Source of the DNA: Synechococcus sp. 8F6 | GTDB taxonomy: Bacteria; Cyanobacteriota; Cyanobacteriia; PCC-6307; Cyanobiaceae | Reading direction: 5' to 3' | Length of the DNA stretch: 64,000 nucleotides | Assembly: GCF_002252665.1 (NCBI RefSeq) | Contig: NZ_NQKZ01000001.1 | Span: forward strand, 124,001 to 188,000 | Part shown: positions 18,420-26,433 of the stretch, piece after piece | Position numbering within the stretch: position 1 is the stretch's first letter | Layout of the letters: the number at the start of each line of letters is the position of its first letter | Notes under the pieces: model-generated | What the model was told of the DNA's origin: nothing | What the model saw: only the letters and a program-made list of their open reading frames with translations | The model's database searches: none | Program-made: the position numbers and the translations under genes

Positions 18420-19523
18420 TCAGCCTTGGGGCTTGAGGTTTTCGCCACCTGCCAGCACCCGAGCTTTGACGATCCCGTCATCGGCGGTGAGTTCCTCGAG
18501 CACGTCAAAGCCATCCACTACATAGCCAAAGGCGGCGTAGCGGCCATCGATCAGATTGAGGCCGGCGGGGGTCAGTTCCGGTTCGAACAGAAACAGGAAG
18601 AACTGGGAGGAACCATCGTCGAGCACTTCGTCGGAGTGGGCCCAACCGAGGGTGCCCTTGGTCGAGAAGGGCAGCTCCGGGGCAGCCTTGAACAGGCCCA
18701 GGTCTTCGAAGGTCTCGTTGTAGAAGGGCGCCGGCTGACCGGGAACCTTGATCTCCAAGGGGACTCGGCGCTCGGATTTGGTGTTGGGGTCGATGAATCC
18801 GTCTTCCGGGCCGGCTGGATCACCGGTTTGCAGCACGTAAAAGTCTTCGGCGCGGATGAAGGGCAGGCCGTCGTAGAAGCCGCGCTGCACCAGATCCACG
18901 AAGGCGCCGGCGGTCAGGGGCGCGTTGTAGCCGTCCACCACGGTGGTGAGGTCGCCCTTGGTGGTGGTGAGCTGCACGGTGGCCCGGCCCAGCAGCCGCG
19001 GCAGACCAGCAAATTCGGCTGGAATCTCAAAGGGGAAGGGGCCCACCAGCAGGTCTTCCGCGTCCCCGATCGTGGCGAGGGCATCGCGGCGGGCGGCCAG
19101 GAAGGGATCGCGTTCCTGCTGTTCGGCGGCCGCGGCGAGCACCTGCAGCTGGTCTTCCAGCTGGTCGAGCAGGGTGGCGGCCTGGGGTCTGGTGTCGTTG
19201 GAGAAGCCCTCCAGGATGGCGGCCTTGCGGGTGCCGAGCAGGGAGCCGCAGCGCCGCACCGTGCTGTTCAGGGCTGGCCAGCGCTTGGCCCGGAGGTCGT
19301 CGCTGGTGCTCTCCAGCCGGTGCTGGAGATCCTGCAGGTTGGGGGCCTGGATCGGCAGGGCATTGCGCAGCAAAGCCGCCGGATCGGAGACGGCATTGCC
19401 CTGGGGCAGGGCTGCCCAGGCGGCGGGGGCTGACAGCGTCAGGAGCACCATCAGGCTGATCAGGCCGGCCCATATAGGCGCCCATCCGGACCGATGCGTC
19501 CACCCGGATTGGCGCCGTGCCAT
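18420..19523 (-). CDS. Cyclophilin-type peptidyl-prolyl isomerase, TLP40/CYP38-like, exported
   Basis: A 367-aa protein resembling the thylakoid-lumen cyclophilin CYP38/TLP40, needed for photosystem II assembly in plants. It has an N-terminal signal peptide (WAGLISLMVLLTLSAPAAWA), a helical region with a leucine-rich coiled-coil character (residues 50-170), and a divergent cyclophilin domain (about 180-367) with TVVDGYNAPLTAGAFVDLVQRGFYDGLPFIR, LGWAHS and SSQFFLFLF. Several active-site residues of canonical cyclophilins are not obvious, as in CYP38, so isomerase activity is doubtful. ATG 19523 gives a normal signal peptide; a GTG at 19556 would add 11 residues. Confidence 0.85.
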   Translation of the reverse strand: MARRQSGWTHRSGWAPIWAGLISLMVLLTLSAPAAWAALPQGNAVSDPAALLRNALPIQAPNLQDLQHRLESTSDDLRAKRWPALNSTVRRCGSLLGTRKAAILEGFSNDTRPQAATLLDQLEDQLQVLAAAAEQQERDPFLAARRDALATIGDAEDLLVGPFPFEIPAEFAGLPRLLGRATVQLTTTKGDLTTVVDGYNAPLTAGAFVDLVQRGFYDGLPFIRAEDFYVLQTGDPAGPEDGFIDPNTKSERRVPLEIKVPGQPAPFYNETFEDLGLFKAAPELPFSTKGTLGWAHSDEVLDDGSSQFFLFLFEPELTPAGLNLIDGRYAAFGYVVDGFDVLEELTADDGIVKARVLAGGENLKPQG

Positions 19524-19609
19524 GGCAATGCTGTGTTGTTGAGCGGACTTTGGCACAACTCTCCAGCCCTCGGGATGCCCGGCGTCGGGCCCGCTCTGGT
19601 AGCCAGCCG

Positions 19610-19615
19610 TACAAT
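19610..19615 (+). promoter_or_regulatory. Probable -10 element of the efp promoter
   Basis: TACAAT lies 22 bp before the efp ATG in the gap between the divergent cyclophilin and efp genes and matches the -10 consensus at five of six positions. I do not see a good -35. Inference only. Confidence 0.38.
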
Positions 19616-19637
19616 CGCCCAGATCTGAACTGCCGGA

Positions 19638-20198
19638 ATGATCTCCAGCAACGACTTTCGCACTGGTACTTCAATTGAGCTGGATGGCCAGGTCTGGAGG
19701 GTCGTTGAGTTTTTGCACGTGAAGCCCGGCAAGGGATCGGCTTTCGTGCGCACCAAGCTCAAGGCGGTGCAGAGCGGCAACGTTGTGGAAAAGACCTTCC
19801 GGGCGGGCGAGATGCTGCCCCAGGCCGTGCTCGAGAAGAGCACCCTCCAGCACACCTACATGGAGGGCGACGACTACGTGTTCATGGACATGGGCACCTA
19901 TGAGGAAACCCGGCTCACCGCCAAGCAAATCGGTGACAGCCGCAAGTACCTCAAAGAGGGCATGGAGGTGAACGTGGTGGCGTGGAACGGCAAGCCTCTC
20001 GAGGTGGAGCTTCCCAACTCGGTGGTGCTCGAGATCACCCAGACCGATCCAGGCGTCAAGGGCGACACCGCCACCGGCGGTACCAAGCCCGCCATTGTCG
20101 AAACCGGAGCTCAGGTGATGGTGCCCCTGTTCCTCTCGATCGGCGAGAAGATCAAGATCGACACGCGCACCGACAGCTACCTCGGTCGGGAGAACTGA
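19638..20198 (+). CDS. efp: Translation elongation factor P
   Basis: EF-P relieves ribosome stalling at polyproline stretches. The 186-aa protein has the three-domain layout: KOW-like domain I ([40 protein letters not shown]), with the tip lysine in PGKGSA near residue 32, then domain II and domain III ending [22 protein letters not shown], the EF-P C-terminal signature. Many Pro-rich proteins in this window (DnaX linker, RNase J tail, AccB) would be natural clients. accB starts 5 bp after the stop, forming an efp-accB operon seen in many bacteria. Confidence 0.96.
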   Translation: MISSNDFRTGTSIELDGQVWRVVEFLHVKPGKGSAFVRTKLKAVQSGNVVEKTFRAGEMLPQAVLEKSTLQHTYMEGDDYVFMDMGTYEETRLTAKQIGDSRKYLKEGMEVNVVAWNGKPLEVELPNSVVLEITQTDPGVKGDTATGGTKPAIVETGAQVMVPLFLSIGEKIKIDTRTDSYLGREN

Positions 20199-20203
20199 TC
20201 GCC

Positions 20204-20689
20204 ATGCAGCTCAACCAAGACCAGCTACACCAGCTCCTGGCCCTTCTGGGAGACAGTGACATCCAGGAATTAAAGCTCGAGGGCGACGATTTCCGTCTGG
20301 AGGTGCGTCGCAATCTCCCCGGCGTGGCACCGGCGGCGGTGGTTCAGGCCGCAGCGGCTCCTCCCCAAGCGATGTCACTGCCCGCGGCCGCTCCCCTGCC
20401 CGCCACCCCTTCAGCCCCGCCTCCGCCCGCCGCGGCCAGCCGCGGCGATCTGCTGGAGGTCACGGCTCCGATGGTGGCGACGTTCTATCGGGCCGCGGCT
20501 CCTGGCGAGCCTCCGTTCGTGGAGGTGGGTGCTCGCATCAAGGTGGGCCAAACCGTCTGCATCCTCGAGGCGATGAAGCTCATGAACGAGCTCGAGTCGG
20601 AGGTGGGTGGCGAGGTTGTCGAAATCCTGGTGGAAAACGGCACCCCAGTGGAATTTGGACAGGTGCTGATGCGGGTGCGGCCGGCCTGA
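20204..20689 (+). CDS. accB: Biotin carboxyl carrier protein of acetyl-CoA carboxylase
   Basis: Carries biotin for the first committed step of fatty-acid synthesis. The 161-aa product has an N-terminal helix region (MQLNQDQLHQLLALLGDSDIQELKLEG), an Ala/Pro-rich linker (about 45-85), and a biotinyl domain with VGQTVCILEAMKLMNELES, in which the lysine of EAMKLM is biotinylated. Start ATG 20204 follows efp by 5 bp. AccA, AccC and AccD are not in the window. Confidence 0.95.
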   Translation: MQLNQDQLHQLLALLGDSDIQELKLEGDDFRLEVRRNLPGVAPAAVVQAAAAPPQAMSLPAAAPLPATPSAPPPPAAASRGDLLEVTAPMVATFYRAAAPGEPPFVEVGARIKVGQTVCILEAMKLMNELESEVGGEVVEILVENGTPVEFGQVLMRVRPA

Positions 20690-20707
20690 TCGGTTGCGCT
20701 TAAATCC

Positions 20708-21757
20708 TCAGCCCAGATCCCGGGCCGTGCGCAGGGCTGCCGTCATGCTGTCGGCCCGGGCCAGGCCCTGGCCGGCGATGGCGAAGCCGGTGCCGTGATC
20801 CGGCGAGGTCCGCAGAAATGGCAGGCCCAGGGTGGTGTTCACCGCCGCATCAAAGGCCAGCAGCTTCACCGGAATCAGGCCTTGGTCGTGATACAGCGCC
20901 AGGTACCCATCCGGTCCCGAGCCTGAGCCCCTCCAGGCGCTTGCTGCGCTGAGCCAGCAGGTGTCGGGCGGCAGCGGCCCCTCCAGCCGCACCTGGGGAT
21001 GCCGCTGGCGCCAGGCGTCCAGGGCCGCTTCCAGCCAGGTGGATTCTTCGCCGCCCAGTTGACCCACCTCCCCCGCATGGGGATTAAGCCCGGCCACCAC
21101 CAGGTGGGGGGAGGCGCTGAAGCGCTGGCAGAAGGCCAGCAGGGCATCGAGCTTGCGCTGCACCAGGGCTGCATTGAGCTGCAGGGGCACGGCGGCCAGG
21201 GGGATGTGGGTGGTGGCCAGCAGGGTGTTCAGGCGCCACTGGCCTACGGGCGCCAGGGCGGTGAACAGCATCGAGGCCTCCGGGCTGCCCGTCAGTTCGG
21301 CCAGCCGCTCGGTCTGGCCTGGGTAGGTGTGACCCGCGGCGTGCCAGCTGGCCTTGGCGATCGGCGCGGTGACCAGGGCCTGGCAGCGACCGCTTTGCAC
21401 CAGCTCGACGGCGTCGGTGAGCCAGGCGAAGCTGGCGTCTCCGCAGGCCGGCGTGCTGAGGCCAGGCCGGCAGGCCTCCGCCAGGGGCCTGTCGATGATC
21501 TCGAGCTCAGCGGGATCCCGCAGCGGTTCGAGGCCGTTGCTGGCAGCTGCGTGGCGGCGCAACTGCTGGTAGCTGGTTTCCAGCCAGCGGCGACAGCCCA
21601 CCAGCAGGGGCTGGCGGGCCTCGGCTGAGCACCATTCAGGATGGGCCAGGGCTTTGAGGATCACCTCGGCGCCGATGCCGGCGGGATCCCCCAAGGCAAT
21701 GGCCAGCCGGACGGGCCTGGGGTTGGATGGGGCCTGGCTGCTGGTGGACGAGCCCAT
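20708..21757 (-). CDS. pdxA: 4-hydroxythreonine-4-phosphate dehydrogenase
   Basis: Zn-dependent enzyme of the DXP-dependent pyridoxal phosphate pathway. The 349-aa product has RLAIALGDPAGIGAEVILKAL at the N-terminus, VTAPIAKASWHAAGHTYPGQTERLAEL with a metal-binding histidine, LNPHAGEVGQLGGEE and YHDQGLIPVKLLAFD, NTTLGLPFLRTSPDHGTGFAIAG. ATG 21757 is chosen; the frame stays open to 21814 but the additional residues are Pro/Ser-rich and unconserved. The start codon shares its CATG with a small gene on the other strand (21756). Convergent with accB, 18 bp apart. Confidence 0.94.
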   Translation of the reverse strand: MGSSTSSQAPSNPRPVRLAIALGDPAGIGAEVILKALAHPEWCSAEARQPLLVGCRRWLETSYQQLRRHAAASNGLEPLRDPAELEIIDRPLAEACRPGLSTPACGDASFAWLTDAVELVQSGRCQALVTAPIAKASWHAAGHTYPGQTERLAELTGSPEASMLFTALAPVGQWRLNTLLATTHIPLAAVPLQLNAALVQRKLDALLAFCQRFSASPHLVVAGLNPHAGEVGQLGGEESTWLEAALDAWRQRHPQVRLEGPLPPDTCWLSAASAWRGSGSGPDGYLALYHDQGLIPVKLLAFDAAVNTTLGLPFLRTSPDHGTGFAIAGQGLARADSMTAALRTARDLG

Positions 21758-21959
21758 GCTGCGCTGGTTGGTGCTGGGGGGGTTGGTGCTGGGTCTGGGG
21801 ACGGGATTCAGCAAGGGCTGGCTTGAGCTGCGCTGGGGTCGCTTGCTGGGCGACCTGGGCTTGCCCTATGTGGCGGATCCTGGTGATCTGGGGGACTGCC
21901 CGCCCCCCCGGCCTTCAGCCGCTCCTGCTCCCCCTTCCTCAGCCAGGCAGGCTCGGTAG
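21756..21959 (+). CDS. Small single-pass membrane protein, uncharacterised
   Basis: A possible 67-aa protein: a hydrophobic helix (MLRWLVLGGLVLGLGTGF), then GWLELRWGRLLGDLGLPYVADP and a Pro/Ser/Ala tail. The helix followed by a short W/L-rich amphipathic segment looks protein-like rather than random, and small proteins of this look occur beside pdxA in related picocyanobacteria as far as I recall. Its ATG overlaps the pdxA start codon on the other strand, and its last 94 bp overlap the epimerase-like gene, so it would be expressed only from inside pdxA sequence. It may be spurious. Confidence 0.4.
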   Translation: MLRWLVLGGLVLGLGTGFSKGWLELRWGRLLGDLGLPYVADPGDLGDCPPPRPSAAPAPPSSARQAR

Positions 21960-22816
21960 CCCTCCCGGTAGCTGGGGTAGCGCAGCACGTAGCCGAGGCT
22001 CTGGTGCAGCAGCTGGTTGCTGGCTCTCCGGTTTTCGGCCCAGAAGCTGCGGGCCATGGGTCTCATGCTGGCGGCAATGGTGTCGTAGCGCTCCATCGGC
22101 GGCAGGGTTTGCCCCAGCAGGTGGGCGGCGTAGCCCAGGGTCTCGCTGGAGGGGCAGGGGCAGTCGTCGGCCACGTTGACCACAGGCGGGCGTTGCTCCA
22201 GCAGCAGGTTGAGGCAATGCAGCAGGCAGCCGACGATGTCATCCACGTGCACGCGCGAAAACACCTGGCCGGGCTTGTGGATCAGGCGGCTCTGGCCGGC
22301 CCGTAGGGCCGTAAACGGCGAGCGGCCGGGGCCGTAGATCGCCGGCAAGCGGAACAGCTGCACAGGCAGCCCACTGGCCAACCAGGCCTGCTCCGCCTCG
22401 AGGCGGAGCAGGCTGCGGCCGGCTCGGGCGGGGGTGGGGGCGGTTTCGTCCACCCAGGCCCCGCCGGTGTTGCCATAGACGCCGGTGGTGGAGAGGTAGC
22501 CCAGCCACTGCAGTGGCAGCTCCCGCAGCATCGGCCCCAGCAGCCGCAGCACCGGATCGCCCAAGCCCGGCTCCGGGGGCACCGACACCACCACGTCGGT
22601 GGTGTCGGCCAGGGCTGCGGCTGGCGGCAGGACGAGCGCTTCGGGATCGCTGTTGAAGGGGAGCCAGGCCAGGCCGCCCGCGTCTGGGCGCGGTTGACGG
22701 CTGGTCAGCTTGACCGCCATGCCCTGCTGGCGGGCTGCCCTGGCGAGACGCACACCGGTGTAGCCACCGCCAATCACCAGCAACCGCCGCTCGGACTTGA
22801 CAAGCTCCTGCGTCAT
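21866..22816 (-). CDS. NAD(P)-dependent epimerase/dehydratase-like protein (extended SDR, YeeZ-like)
   Basis: A 316-aa Rossmann-fold protein. It begins LLVIGGGYTGVRLARAARQQGMAV, where GGGYTG replaces the usual GxxGxxG. Other visible points are YLSTTGVYGNTGGAWVDE, an SDR-like substrate region with the YGNTGG motif, RLPAIYGPGRSPF and RVHVDDIVGCLLHCL. This pattern resembles the atypical/extended SDR group with YeeZ, whose substrates are unknown. The catalytic YxxxK pair is not evident, so it may act as a sensor or reductase. ATG 22816 was chosen; a start at 22843 adds nine residues. Divergent from the next small gene by 26 bp. Confidence 0.8.
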   Translation of the reverse strand: MTQELVKSERRLLVIGGGYTGVRLARAARQQGMAVKLTSRQPRPDAGGLAWLPFNSDPEALVLPPAAALADTTDVVVSVPPEPGLGDPVLRLLGPMLRELPLQWLGYLSTTGVYGNTGGAWVDETAPTPARAGRSLLRLEAEQAWLASGLPVQLFRLPAIYGPGRSPFTALRAGQSRLIHKPGQVFSRVHVDDIVGCLLHCLNLLLEQRPPVVNVADDCPCPSSETLGYAAHLLGQTLPPMERYDTIAASMRPMARSFWAENRRASNQLLHQSLGYVLRYPSYREGYRACLAEEGGAGAAEGRGGGQSPRSPGSAT

Positions 22817-22842
22817 GAGTACATCTGTATCAACGCTTTGCA

Positions 22843-23115
22843 ATGCTCGCCATGACAGCTTCTCTCGCTCCCACTTCTCTGACTCCGGCTTCCCTCTCCC
22901 GTCCCCGCATCGCCCGGGTCTCCCGTTCCCTGCGCAGCCAGTCTGGGCCGTTGTCCGCCTCCCCGTCGCGTCCTGCTGCTTCGGGTGTCATGGTCCCGGC
23001 GGCCCTGGCCGCGGTGTTGCTGGTGGTGGCGGTGGTGCTGGCCCCCGAGCGGCCCCAGGATCAGGAAGCCATCTGCCAGCGCCACAACGGGGTGGACGCC
23101 TGTCGCGTTTGGTGA
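22843..23115 (+). CDS. Small membrane protein with conserved-looking C-terminus, uncharacterised
   Basis: A 90-aa protein with a basic Ser/Pro/Arg-rich N-terminus, one membrane segment (VPAALAAVLLVVAVVLAP, about residues 50-68) and a short cysteine-containing end, AICQRHNGVDACRVW. The two cysteines, at the probable lumenal or periplasmic side, could form a disulfide. ATG 22843 or ATG 22852 are both possible. The last 55 bp overlap the end of the HNH gene on the other strand. No function is recognisable. Confidence 0.6.
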   Translation: MLAMTASLAPTSLTPASLSRPRIARVSRSLRSQSGPLSASPSRPAASGVMVPAALAAVLLVVAVVLAPERPQDQEAICQRHNGVDACRVW

Positions 23116-23483
23116 GGCCCTGGAGCCGCCTGGGGCTGGTCGGGATGGGCCCACTGCAACAGGCGTAGGGCTAGGCGCAGATCTCCGTCGGTCCAGGCCC
23201 GGATGGCCATGGCGCGGCGCGGGTCGTAGAAGGGCTGGCGGCGATACCACTCAAAGGCGTCGGCGTCGCCTTTGTGGCCGTTGCAGGCCAGGCAGGCCGG
23301 TACACAGTTTTCGGTCACGCTCAGACCGCCCCGGCTTTGGGGATGCACGTGGTCGATGGATTCCGACCGCTCGCCGCAATAGATGCAGCGTTGGTCGGTG
23401 GCGTAATGCAGGGATTGGCGCCAGCGTCTGACGCGCAACTTGGGGCAGAGATCTTCAAGGAAAACCGCATCCCTGGCCTGCAT
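23061..23483 (-). CDS. HNH endonuclease family protein
   Basis: A 140-aa protein dominated by one HNH nuclease fold. The zinc-binding CIYCG (residues 33-37), DHVHPQSRGG with the catalytic His (about 45-53), the asparagine and CLACNGHKGD (about 64-73) are all present, so the metal site and nuclease residues look intact. C-terminal residues 85-120 carry FYDPRRAMAIRAW typical of cyanobacterial members. It is divergent from an SNF2-type helicase gene, with only 50 bp between starts, suggesting co-regulation and perhaps a shared role in DNA processing. Confidence 0.87.
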   Translation of the reverse strand: MQARDAVFLEDLCPKLRVRRWRQSLHYATDQRCIYCGERSESIDHVHPQSRGGLSVTENCVPACLACNGHKGDADAFEWYRRQPFYDPRRAMAIRAWTDGDLRLALRLLQWAHPDQPQAAPGPHQTRQASTPLWRWQMAS

Positions 23484-23533
23484 CGGCGCGTCTCGGTTGG
23501 CGGCAGTTTGCCCCCAGCGTCTGGGCTGTCAAT

Positions 23534-25147
23534 GTGTCGAGGGTTGCACTTCCGCGGATGCGCTGTCTGCTGCGGTTGGGGGCGACGGGCCAGATCGAGG
23601 TGGTCAGTCCCTACGACGCGGTGACCCAGGCCCAGTTGCGGGCGATTCGCCCCCGGGGCGTCTGGTCGGGCCGGCAGCGCTGTTGGCACTTTCCCCTGGA
23701 GGCCGCCCCAGCGCTGCAGCGGGTGCTGGCGGGCCGCTTCCCCGTGGAGCCCGAGCTGGCCCAGTGGCTGGCCTGGATGGAGCAACCGCTGCCCCCTCTG
23801 CCACTCCACCGGCAGCTGGTGGCGGCGGCCGATCTGCAGCGGCCCTTGCCGGATGGTCGTCAGCTGTTTGCCCACCAGCGGGCGGCGGTGCGGTGGTTGC
23901 TGGCCCGGCGTGGGGCGGTGCTGGCTGACGCCATGGGCCTCGGCAAGACCCTCTCCGCTCTGGCGGCAGCCCGGGCGATGGTGCGGCTGGCGGATTTCCG
24001 CATCCTGGTGATTGCCCCGGTTGGTCTGCATGGCCATTGGCAGAGCGAGGCGGCGGCCCTCGGCCTGCGGCTGGAGCTGCACAGCTGGGCGCGCCTGCCG
24101 CAGGCGCTGCCCCCGGCTGGCACCGTGCTGATTGCAGACGAGGCCCATTACGCCCAGAACGGCCAGACCCGACGCAGCCAGGGGCTGTTGCGGTTGGCCC
24201 GTCACCCCCGCTTGCGGGCCATCTGGCTGCTGACGGGGACTCCGATGAAAAATGGCCGGCCGGCCCAGCTGTTTCCACTGCTGGCCGCCATCGGCCATCC
24301 CCTGGCCCGCGACCAACGGTCCTTCGAGGAGGTGTTCTGTCAGGGCCACTGGCGCGAGCAGGGGGGACGCCGCCTCTGGCAGGCCAGTGGCGCCAGCCAT
24401 CTCGAGGAGCTGCAGCGGCTGGTTCGGCCCCTGGTGCTGCATCGGCGCAAGCAGGATTGTCTCGATCTGCCCCCCAAGCACCGGCAGCTGTGGCCTGTGG
24501 CGTTGGACGACCTCCAGGCCCGTGGCTTTCAACACCGCCTGCAGATCAAGGTGGACGACTACCGCCGCCGAGCAGCTAGCGGTGAGGTGCGCCGCGATGC
24601 CGAGGTGTTGGCGGTGCTGACGGCCCTGCGCCAGATCGGCTCCGACTACAAGCTGCCGGCCACCTGCTCGTTGGTGGCGTCGTTGCTGGCCCAGGGCGAG
24701 GCGGTGGTGGTGTTCACCGCTTTCGTGGCCACCGCCCAGTTGCTGCATGGCCGTTTCGCCGCCAGTGCACTGCTCACCGGGGCCCTGCCGCCGGCCCAGC
24801 GGCAGGCGCAGGTGGATGCCTTTCAACGGGGCGATCACCCCCTGCTGATTGCCACCTATGGCACCGGCGGGCTGGGCTTCACGCTGCATCGGGCCCGGCA
24901 TGTGGTGTTGGTGGAGCGCCCCTGGACGCCGGGTGATGCGGAGCAGGCCGAAGATCGCTGCCACCGCATCGGCATGGGAGCCGCCCTGACCAGCCACTGG
25001 TTGCAGTTGGGGGTGGCCGATCAGTTGGTGGATGGCTTGATCGCCAGCAAGGCCGAGCGCATTGCCCTGTTGTTGCAGCGCCGCCCCCATCAGCTCGAGC
25101 GCCGCAGTTTGCCGGCCATGGTGCGCGATCTGATCGATCGCTGGTAA
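23534..25147 (+). CDS. SNF2-family DNA translocase/helicase, SMARCAL1-like
   Basis: A 537-aa superfamily 2 ATPase. Motifs in order: LFAHQRAAVRWLLARRGAVLADAMGLGKT (Q-like motif and Walker A, about 113-140), LVIAPVGL (Ia), IADEAHYAQN (II, about 200), LLTGTPMKN (III), then the C-terminal lobe with VVVFTAFV, GTGGLGFTLHRARHVVLVERPWTPGDAEQAEDRCHRIGM (V and VI). An N-terminal ~100 residues, with WSGRQRCWHFPL, resemble the HARP-like region of SMARCAL1. GTG 23534 is used; ATG 23558 is a close alternative. Paired divergently with an HNH gene. Likely acts in fork remodelling or repair; this is inferred from the family. Confidence 0.87.
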   Translation: MSRVALPRMRCLLRLGATGQIEVVSPYDAVTQAQLRAIRPRGVWSGRQRCWHFPLEAAPALQRVLAGRFPVEPELAQWLAWMEQPLPPLPLHRQLVAAADLQRPLPDGRQLFAHQRAAVRWLLARRGAVLADAMGLGKTLSALAAARAMVRLADFRILVIAPVGLHGHWQSEAAALGLRLELHSWARLPQALPPAGTVLIADEAHYAQNGQTRRSQGLLRLARHPRLRAIWLLTGTPMKNGRPAQLFPLLAAIGHPLARDQRSFEEVFCQGHWREQGGRRLWQASGASHLEELQRLVRPLVLHRRKQDCLDLPPKHRQLWPVALDDLQARGFQHRLQIKVDDYRRRAASGEVRRDAEVLAVLTALRQIGSDYKLPATCSLVASLLAQGEAVVVFTAFVATAQLLHGRFAASALLTGALPPAQRQAQVDAFQRGDHPLLIATYGTGGLGFTLHRARHVVLVERPWTPGDAEQAEDRCHRIGMGAALTSHWLQLGVADQLVDGLIASKAERIALLLQRRPHQLERRSLPAMVRDLIDRW

Positions 25148-25152
25148 TGGTT

Positions 25153-25626
25153 TCAGCGGCCGGGGCGTGGTTCCCGGCAGAGCTCCTGGCGCAAGGTCAG
25201 ATCGGTGCGCAGCTGGGGGTCGAGGCGGTTGGCCGGCAGCGCGCGGGCCAGGGCTGCCGCCCGGGCGATGTCGGCGCAGGCGGCCACCTCGTTGCCCGCC
25301 AGGCTGTGCAGCAAATAGCGGTCGTTCAGCGGGGCGGGGTTGGTTGGGAAGGCGGCCACCACGGCGTCGCAGCGGCGGATCTGCTCGGCCAGCTGGTCGA
25401 GCTGCACGGCCTGGAGACAGTCATCGCTGCGCACCTGCCGCTGGGGCAGGGGTTCCTCCGCACAGCCCGTGGCCAGGAGCAGCAGCCCGCTCAGGCCGGC
25501 CAGGCTGATGCGCCGCCATGGGTCATGGGCCGACCTATTGCCCGAGTCGATCGCTGCGGGTGACGCCGCTGGGGGCCGTGTTGGTGCTGGCCTCTGGCTT
25601 GGGTTCGGGCTTTGTGAACAGGTCAC
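25153..25626 (-). CDS. Small lipoprotein, uncharacterised
   Basis: A protein with a clear lipobox: RRISLAGLSGLLLLATGC, so the mature part begins at that cysteine and is about 105 residues. The mature part is helical and has four cysteines (DDCLQAV, RRCDAVV, AACADIA, QELCREP) spaced as if forming two disulfides. The start is uncertain: no ATG, GTG or TTG lies close to the signal sequence in this frame, and the nearest, GTG 25626, leaves a long Pro-rich leader that overlaps the preceding gene by 92 bp. A non-standard start is possible. No function recognised. Confidence 0.62.
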   Translation of the reverse strand: MTCSQSPNPSQRPAPTRPPAASPAAIDSGNRSAHDPWRRISLAGLSGLLLLATGCAEEPLPQRQVRSDDCLQAVQLDQLAEQIRRCDAVVAAFPTNPAPLNDRYLLHSLAGNEVAACADIARAAALARALPANRLDPQLRTDLTLRQELCREPRPGR

Positions 25627-25987
25627 CGAGATACCGGCCGCAGTCGGGAAAGACACTGGGGTTCTGGACCACCGCTTCGGTGATCATCACCGCGGCGTGC
25701 TCCGGCGAGGTCTTGAACAGCTTGTCGCTCTGGCGCTTGATCACGGCATAGGCCGCATCCCAGCTCACCTGATGGTTGTTGCCGCTGTTGCGCATGAAGC
25801 AATAGATCTGGGCGCCCTTGCCACCGGGCCCGGCGTTGGCGGCAGCGGTGTTGTTTTCCGCTGTCTGGGCCCGAACGGGCAGGCCACCGAGGCCCAGTCC
25901 CGCACCACCAAGGGCGCTGATCAGGCCCACGCGGAGCAGGGCCCGGCGCAGCCGAGGACACAGCGGAGAAGACAGGCTCAGAGCCAT
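25535..25987 (-). CDS. Secreted picocyanobacterial protein, uncharacterised
   Basis: A 150-aa exported protein: signal peptide with basic start and ALLRVGLISALGGAGLGLGGLPVRA (cleavage near residue 40), then a globular part with IYCFMRNSGNNHQVSWDAAYAVIKRQSDKLFKTSPEHAAVMITEAVVQNPSVFPDCGRYLGDLF and a charged tail. The two cysteines could pair. The SWDAAYAVIKRQ...AAVMITEAVV block looks conserved and I recall it from marine Synechococcus, where it is unassigned. ATG 25987 gives a normal signal peptide. It precedes the small lipoprotein gene on the same strand. Confidence 0.72.
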   Translation of the reverse strand: MALSLSSPLCPRLRRALLRVGLISALGGAGLGLGGLPVRAQTAENNTAAANAGPGGKGAQIYCFMRNSGNNHQVSWDAAYAVIKRQSDKLFKTSPEHAAVMITEAVVQNPSVFPDCGRYLGDLFTKPEPKPEASTNTAPSGVTRSDRLGQ

Positions 25988-26131
25988 GGCTGGGGGCAAC
26001 GTCGAACAACCTGGCCCCAACGTATCGATCGGCCCGGCCTGGGTCGAGCCCTGGAGCAGCAGTCTGGTCTTGGCTTGGTCTTGGCCGTGGCGGCTGGGTG
26101 TGTTGTCATCGGTTCCTCTGCTCGTTGCACC

Positions 26132-26389
26132 GTGGTTTCTGAGTCCGTGTCCTTCCGCATCAGCCGCAACGCTGAAGATCTGGCCCACACCGTGCATGCC
26201 CTGTCGCAGCGGTTGGTGAAGTTGGAGCAGCGCCTGGAAGCCCTGGAGCTGCAACTGGATCGCCAGGTCGAACGGGATCCGCAGGAGATCAGCAGTCTCG
26301 ACAATGTGGAGCGGTTGTTGCTCGACTGCCGCGCCCTGCTCGAGATGGCAGAGCCGGCCGAGGACGTGTCCTACGCGACGGCAGCTTGA
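26132..26389 (+). CDS. Small coiled-coil protein, uncharacterised
   Basis: An 85-aa protein. VSFRISRNAEDLAHTVHALSQRLVKLEQRLEALELQLDRQ forms a clear coiled coil with leucines at a and d positions (about 20-55), followed by an acidic helix NVERLLLDCRALLEMAEP. Starts GTG 26132 and GTG 26147 are both possible; neither has a clear ribosome-binding site. The frame extends upstream but that part mirrors the secreted-protein gene on the other strand. It is divergent from that gene. Function unknown; oligomerisation is the only safe statement. Confidence 0.62.
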   Translation: MVSESVSFRISRNAEDLAHTVHALSQRLVKLEQRLEALELQLDRQVERDPQEISSLDNVERLLLDCRALLEMAEPAEDVSYATAA

Positions 26390-26433
26390 ACACGGGGGCT
26401 GGCCAGCGGTGTCACAATGGGAAGAAAGTGGAC

